DNA from: JAAYLN01 sp964592855
Lineage (GTDB): Bacteria > Verrucomicrobiota > Kiritimatiellia > RFP12 > JAAYLN01
DNA: 64,000 nucleotides
NCBI GenBank assembly: GCA_964592855.1
Contig: CAZQKI010000001.1
Span: 32,753 to 96,752, forward strand
Reading direction: 5' to 3'
The position numbers and the translations under genes were made by a program. The notes under the pieces are model-generated. The model ran no database searches, had not been told where the DNA came from, and was given only the letters and a program-made list of their open reading frames with translations. Shown here in pieces: positions 60,505 to 64,000 of this stretch. The first letter of the stretch is position 1, and every line of letters begins with the position of its first letter.

Positions 60505-61328
60505 CCATCGGCATCATCGGCCTGGGCTTGATCGGGGGCTCGTTTGCGAAGGCGTTTGCGGAGGATTCCGCCCGCCGTCTGCTGGGCTGGGATCGCGATG
60601 CGGGGACGCGCGAGGCCGCGCTGGCCGCCGGCGTGCTGCACGGCCTGCTGACGCCAGAGCAGTATGGCGCCTGCGATCTGCTCCTCGTCGCGCTGCCGCC
60701 GCAGGCGACGCTGACGGTGCTGGAGGATGTTGCGCCGCACGTCCGCCGGGATGCGCTGGTCGTGGATTGCTGCGGCGTCAAGCGGACGATCTGCGCAGCC
60801 GGCTTCGCGCTGGCGCGGCGGCACGGCTTCACCTTCATCGGCGGGCATCCCATGGCCGGACGCGAGTGCTCCGGTTTCGCCTCGTCCCTGCCGACGCTCT
60901 TCCGCAAGGCCAGCATGCTGCTGGTTCCCGACGACCGAGCGGACGCGGCGCGGCGGCAGGCCGCCGAGTCGATCTTCCTCGCGATCGGCTTCGGCCGCGT
61001 GATCTTCACCACGGCGGAACACCATGACCGCGTGATCGCGCTGACCTCGCAGCTGGCGCATGTCGTCTCGAACGCCTACGTGCAAAGCCCGCTTGCGCTG
61101 GAGCATCGCGGCTACTCGGCAGGGAGTTTTGCCGACCTGACGCGGGTGGCGCGTCTGGACGAGGAGTTGTGGAGCGCGCTGTTCATCGCCAACCGCGACA
61201 ACCTGCTGCGGGAACTCGACATGCTGACGGACACGCTGGCGTTGTACCGCGAGGCGTTGGAGCAGTCTGATACCGACACGCTGCGACGCTTGCTGAAACA
61301 AGGTCGTGAATGCAAGGAAGCCTTATGA
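60501..61328 (+). CDS. tyrA: Prephenate dehydrogenase
   Basis: Makes 4-hydroxyphenylpyruvate for tyrosine synthesis (or arogenate to tyrosine). The 275-residue protein has a Rossmann motif IGIIGLGLIGGSFAKAF, VVDCCGVKR, and the conserved FIGGHPMAGRECSGF with catalytic His. TAEHHDRVIALTSQLAHVVSNA is in the helical dimer domain. No C-terminal ACT domain is present, so feedback by tyrosine may be weak at this step. It overlaps both neighbours by four bases. Confidence 0.93.
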   Translation: MTIGIIGLGLIGGSFAKAFAEDSARRLLGWDRDAGTREAALAAGVLHGLLTPEQYGACDLLLVALPPQATLTVLEDVAPHVRRDALVVDCCGVKRTICAAGFALARRHGFTFIGGHPMAGRECSGFASSLPTLFRKASMLLVPDDRADAARRQAAESIFLAIGFGRVIFTTAEHHDRVIALTSQLAHVVSNAYVQSPLALEHRGYSAGSFADLTRVARLDEELWSALFIANRDNLLRELDMLTDTLALYREALEQSDTDTLRRLLKQGRECKEAL

Positions 61329-62473
61329 ATACTGAACTGGAATCCCACCGTAGCGAAATCGACCGGATCGATGCGGAACTGATCGAACTGATCAAACAGC
61401 GGTTGCAGGTCGTGGCCGAAGTCGCGCAAAAGAAGAAGACCCAGGGCCTCCCCGTGCTCGATGCCGCCCGCGAGCGGCAACTGCTGGCCCGTGTTTCCAC
61501 GCTGGCCGGAGCGGAGTTCGAGACGATGATGCGCGGCATCTTTTCCATGCTGATGGATGTGAGCCGGAGCTATCAGCACCGGCTGTCCATCCAATCCGCG
61601 CCGATCGTCGAGGAGATCGGCCGCGCCATCGCGTCCACCCCGAAGCTGTTCCCGGAGCGTGCTGTGGTCTCGTGCCAGGGCACCGACGGCGCCTTTTCGC
61701 AGATTGCCTGCGACAAGCTGTTCGTGATGCCCGAGATCCTCTACAGCAGCAGCTTCGAAGGCGTCTTCCAGGCGGTGTCGAGCGGCCTGTGCCAGTACGG
61801 CGTGCTGCCGATCGAAAACAGCCAGGCCGGATCGGTCACGCAGATCTACGACCTGCTGCGGCGGTACGACGTGAAGATCGTCCGCGCCGCGCGGCTGCAA
61901 GTCGCGCATGCGCTGCTGGCCCGTCCGGGCACGGCGCTGGCGCAGGTGAAGGAGATCTTCTCGCACGAGCAGGCGCTGATGCAGTGCGCGCCCTACCTGG
62001 CCACCCTCAAGGGCGTGAAGATCACCGCCTGCGAAAACACCGCCCTGGCGGCCAAGCGCGTGGCGGAGTCGGAGCGCGGCGATGTCGCGGCGATCGCCTC
62101 GAAGTCGTGCGCGGAGCACTACGGGCTTGCGGTGCTGGCGGACGGGGTGCAGGGCAACGACGGCAACTATACGCGCTTCGTCTGCATCACGCGTCCGCTC
62201 GAGATCTATCCCGGCGCCAACCGTTCCAGCATGCTGATGGAACTGCCCAACAAGCCCGGCGCCCTCTACCGCGTCCTGGTGCGCTTCTATGCGCTCGGCA
62301 TCAACATGGTCAAGCTGGAGAGCCGCCCCATACCCGGATCCAACTTCGCCTTCATGTTCTACGTCGAGGTGGACGCGCCGGTCTATTCGCCGGCCTTCAT
62401 GCAGCTGGTGGCGGAACTGGGAACGGAACTCGATCAGTTCCGTTACCTGGGCAGCTACCTCGAAATCATCTAG
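61325..62473 (+). CDS. pheA: Bifunctional chorismate mutase/prephenate dehydratase
   Basis: P-protein of 382 residues for phenylalanine synthesis. It starts with an AroQ-type chorismate mutase helix bundle (1-90; RSEIDRIDAELIELIKQRLQVVAEVAQKKK). A prephenate dehydratase domain follows (FSQIACDKLF, GVLPIENSQAGSV, NYTRFVCI), then a C-terminal ACT domain (MELPNKPGALYRVLVRFYALGINMVKLESRP) that binds phenylalanine. The start at 61325 overlaps the tyrA stop; AAGGAA is upstream. Confidence 0.95.
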   Translation: MNTELESHRSEIDRIDAELIELIKQRLQVVAEVAQKKKTQGLPVLDAARERQLLARVSTLAGAEFETMMRGIFSMLMDVSRSYQHRLSIQSAPIVEEIGRAIASTPKLFPERAVVSCQGTDGAFSQIACDKLFVMPEILYSSSFEGVFQAVSSGLCQYGVLPIENSQAGSVTQIYDLLRRYDVKIVRAARLQVAHALLARPGTALAQVKEIFSHEQALMQCAPYLATLKGVKITACENTALAAKRVAESERGDVAAIASKSCAEHYGLAVLADGVQGNDGNYTRFVCITRPLEIYPGANRSSMLMELPNKPGALYRVLVRFYALGINMVKLESRPIPGSNFAFMFYVEVDAPVYSPAFMQLVAELGTELDQFRYLGSYLEII

Positions 62474-62483
62474 GAAAAATTTC

Positions 62484-63797
62484 ATGGATTGGTGCATCTC
62501 CCCCGTACGGCAGTTGCACGGCACCTTGCATGTGCCGGGCGACAAGAGCATTTCGCATCGTCTGGCCATGCTGAGCGCACTGGCCACGGGCCGGTCGGTC
62601 CTGCACGGCTATCTCGACAGCGAGGACTGTCTGCATGCGCTGGACGCGATGCAGGCGCTGGGCGCCGGCATCCGGCGCCAGGGAACGACGGTGGTGGTGG
62701 ACGGGACGGACGGCGTGCTGCGGGCGCCGGGCCGGGATCTCGACATGGGCAACTCCGGCACGCTCACCCGCCTGCTGGCCGGCCTCGTGGCGGGCTTTCC
62801 GATCGACGTGCGGCTCTTTGGCGACGCCTCGCTTCAATCGCGGCCGATGCGGCGCATTCTCGACCCGTTGCGGCAGATGGGCGCCCGGGCCGATGCGGAA
62901 GGGCCGGATGGTCGTGCCCCGCTTCGCATCTGCGGCGGGAACTTGGCGGGCATCGACTATGCTTCGCCGGTCGCTTCGGCGCAGATCAAGTCGTCCATCC
63001 TGCTGGCGGGGCTCCGCGCGCATGGTACGACGCGCGTGATCGAGCCGGCCCCTTCGCGCGATCACACCGAGCGGCTCTTCCGGGCGCTGGGCCTGCCCAT
63101 CGCCTGCGAGGGGCGGCAGGTGACCCTGCAGGGCAGCGGCGGACGACCGCTCGCCCTGGCTGCGCGGGAGTGGAGCATCCCGGGTGATCCCTCCTCGGCG
63201 GCCTTCTGGCTGGTCGCGGCGGCCACGCTCCCCGGCTCATCCGTGACGGTCTGCAAGGTCGGCCTGAATCCTTCCCGCAGCGCGTTTCTCGATGTCCTGC
63301 GGGAGATGGGGGCTCGGATCGAGCTGTCGCCGCTGCGCGAGGCCGACTGGGAACCGCAGGGCGATGTCACGGTACACGGCTCGCCGCTCCGCGCCGTTGA
63401 AATCCGCGGGGACCGGATTGCCAATCTGATCGACGAGATTCCCATTCTCGCGGTGGCGGCCGCCGGGGCCGTCGGCGTGACGCGCATCCGCGATGCGGCG
63501 GAATTGCGCGTCAAGGAGTCGGACCGCATCGAAACGGTGGCCAAGCTGCTCCGGACGGCCGGGGTGCGGGTCGAGACCTTTCCCGACGGTCTGGACATTC
63601 ACGGCGCGGCACAAATCGCGGGCGGGGGTGTCGTCGATTCGTTCGGGGACCATCGCATTGCCATGTCCGGCGCCATGCTCGCCTTGCGGGCGGCGACGCC
63701 GACGACCATCCGCGATGTGGCCTGCGTCGCCACCTCCTATCCCGGCTTCATCGACGTGCTGAACGGAACGTTGACGCCGCCTGGGTCGAAGCGGTAG
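62484..63797 (+). CDS. aroA: 3-phosphoshikimate 1-carboxyvinyltransferase (EPSP synthase)
   Basis: Transfers enolpyruvyl from PEP to shikimate 3-phosphate. The 437 residues show VPGDKSISHRLAMLSALA, LDMGNSGTLTRLLAGLVAG, SLQSRPMRRILDPLRQMG, SAQIKSSILLAGL, DPSSAAFWLVAA, DEIPILAVAAA and the FGDHRIAMSGAMLAL end, the full set of EPSP synthase motifs. It starts 10 bases after pheA with AGGA upstream. Last gene of the attenuated aromatic operon in this window. Confidence 0.96.
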   Translation: MDWCISPVRQLHGTLHVPGDKSISHRLAMLSALATGRSVLHGYLDSEDCLHALDAMQALGAGIRRQGTTVVVDGTDGVLRAPGRDLDMGNSGTLTRLLAGLVAGFPIDVRLFGDASLQSRPMRRILDPLRQMGARADAEGPDGRAPLRICGGNLAGIDYASPVASAQIKSSILLAGLRAHGTTRVIEPAPSRDHTERLFRALGLPIACEGRQVTLQGSGGRPLALAAREWSIPGDPSSAAFWLVAAATLPGSSVTVCKVGLNPSRSAFLDVLREMGARIELSPLREADWEPQGDVTVHGSPLRAVEIRGDRIANLIDEIPILAVAAAGAVGVTRIRDAAELRVKESDRIETVAKLLRTAGVRVETFPDGLDIHGAAQIAGGGVVDSFGDHRIAMSGAMLALRAATPTTIRDVACVATSYPGFIDVLNGTLTPPGSKR

Positions 63798-63819
63798 CGC
63801 GGGCGCTACGAGCCCGCGC
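63797..63819 (+). other. Strong hairpin at the aroA stop codon
   Basis: GCGCGGGC and GCCCGCGC form a perfect 8-bp stem with a 7-base loop, starting within the stop codon. No T-tract follows, so it may end mRNA decay or act as a factor-dependent terminator. Confidence 0.5.
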
Positions 63820-63835
63820 AATCGTTCGCCGTAGT

Positions 63836-63892
63836 CGTCGCCGTAGTCGTCGTCCGATTTGGAGGCTCGACGGGTTGACGACTACGACGACG
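63836..63892 (+). repeat. Triplet-built inverted repeat
   Basis: CGTCGCCGTAGTCGTC (63836-63851) pairs with GACGACTACGACGACG (63877-63892) at 15 of 16 positions around a 25-base loop. It is the counterpart of the triplet hairpin at 1168-1224. Confidence 0.6.
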
Positions 63893-63926
63893 AAAACGGT
63901 TGACGATCAAGCACTGCGCCGAAAAA

Positions 63927-63951
63927 GTAGAGCGGGACGTATCGGACCCGC
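63927..63951 (+). repeat. Third copy of the GTAGAGCGGGACGTAT repeat
   Basis: Matches 1422-1445 apart from T/C at one position and one extra C near the right end. It follows a triplet-built hairpin, as do the copies at the left end of the window. Bases 63952-64000 hold no recognisable gene. Confidence 0.7.
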
Positions 63952-64000
63952 AGGGAACAAGGAAGCGGGGGAGCTCTCGACGTAGGACGGTCCTCCGGGC

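Noticed and set aside
1..64000. CRISPR arrays, tRNA and rRNA genes
   Set aside because: No regularly spaced repeats, no cloverleaf with a T-loop GTTCGANTC word in an intergenic site, and no rRNA-like sequence was found by reading.

Overview
The window is GC-rich, densely coded DNA that looks like a metagenome-derived scaffold: a run of 100 N lies at 59086-59185. The gene set is bacterial and Gram-negative-like (LptF/G permease, OmpA-family protein, Rnf complex, type II pseudopilins). It also has UroD-like proteins beside sugar catabolism genes, an ECF sigma/anti-sigma pair with a cyclase-fold tail, large secreted hydrolase-like proteins and PVC-style dispersed repeats. I infer an uncultured member of the PVC group, perhaps Kiritimatiellota or Lentisphaerota. 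This is a judgement from gene content; no rRNA gene is present.

Layout. 1-960: 3' part of a UroD-like gene. 960-2831: repeats, then a left-handed beta-helix (GlmU-like) gene lying between short relics of glmM and glmS. 3.0-8.9 kb: tpx, purL, a polysaccharide deacetylase and a small membrane protein. 8.9-12.6 kb: dnaX-ybaB-recR and an aldo/keto reductase. 12.6-19.4 kb (minus): complete rnfABCDGE operon followed by a kinase-like gene whose catalytic residues are replaced. 19.5-22.1 kb: OmpA/TSP3 protein and an LptF/G permease. 22.1-27.1 kb (minus): GDP-deoxysugar genes (rmd, gmd), a TIM-barrel protein, rpsU and argS. 27.1-31.2 kb: membrane-anchored metallophosphoesterase and four pseudopilins. 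31.2-36.2 kb (minus): anti-sigma, ECF sigma, esterase, nadA, pcnB. 36.4-41.0 kb: amino-sugar-type kinase, two tandem SIS-domain paralogues, TIM-barrel isomerase, second UroD-like gene. 41.0-54.6 kb: carbohydrate-active block with a beta-propeller lyase-like protein, two divergent paralogues of about 1,300 residues, a GH20/GH67-like enzyme, an orphan nuclease between repeats and a GH63-like enzyme. 54.6-58.6 kb (minus): vapBC and an Ebo-type cluster (eboC, eboF, eboD), packed with the GH63-like gene into one apparent transcription unit. 58.8-59.24 kb: palindromic element and scaffold gap. 59.27-63.8 kb: aromatic amino acid operon (DAHP synthase, tyrA, pheA, aroA). 63.8-64.0 kb: more palindromic repeats.

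The best regulatory discovery is upstream of the aromatic operon. A strong sigma-70-like promoter is followed by a 26-codon leader peptide rich in Tyr and Phe. Four RNA segments then form mutually exclusive 1:2, 2:3 and 3:4 pairings and end in a T-tract, the layout of a transcription attenuator. Other points of interest are the gutted glm locus, the Ebo-vapBC-glycosidase operon, the rnf-linked pseudokinase and a family of short dispersed palindromes.
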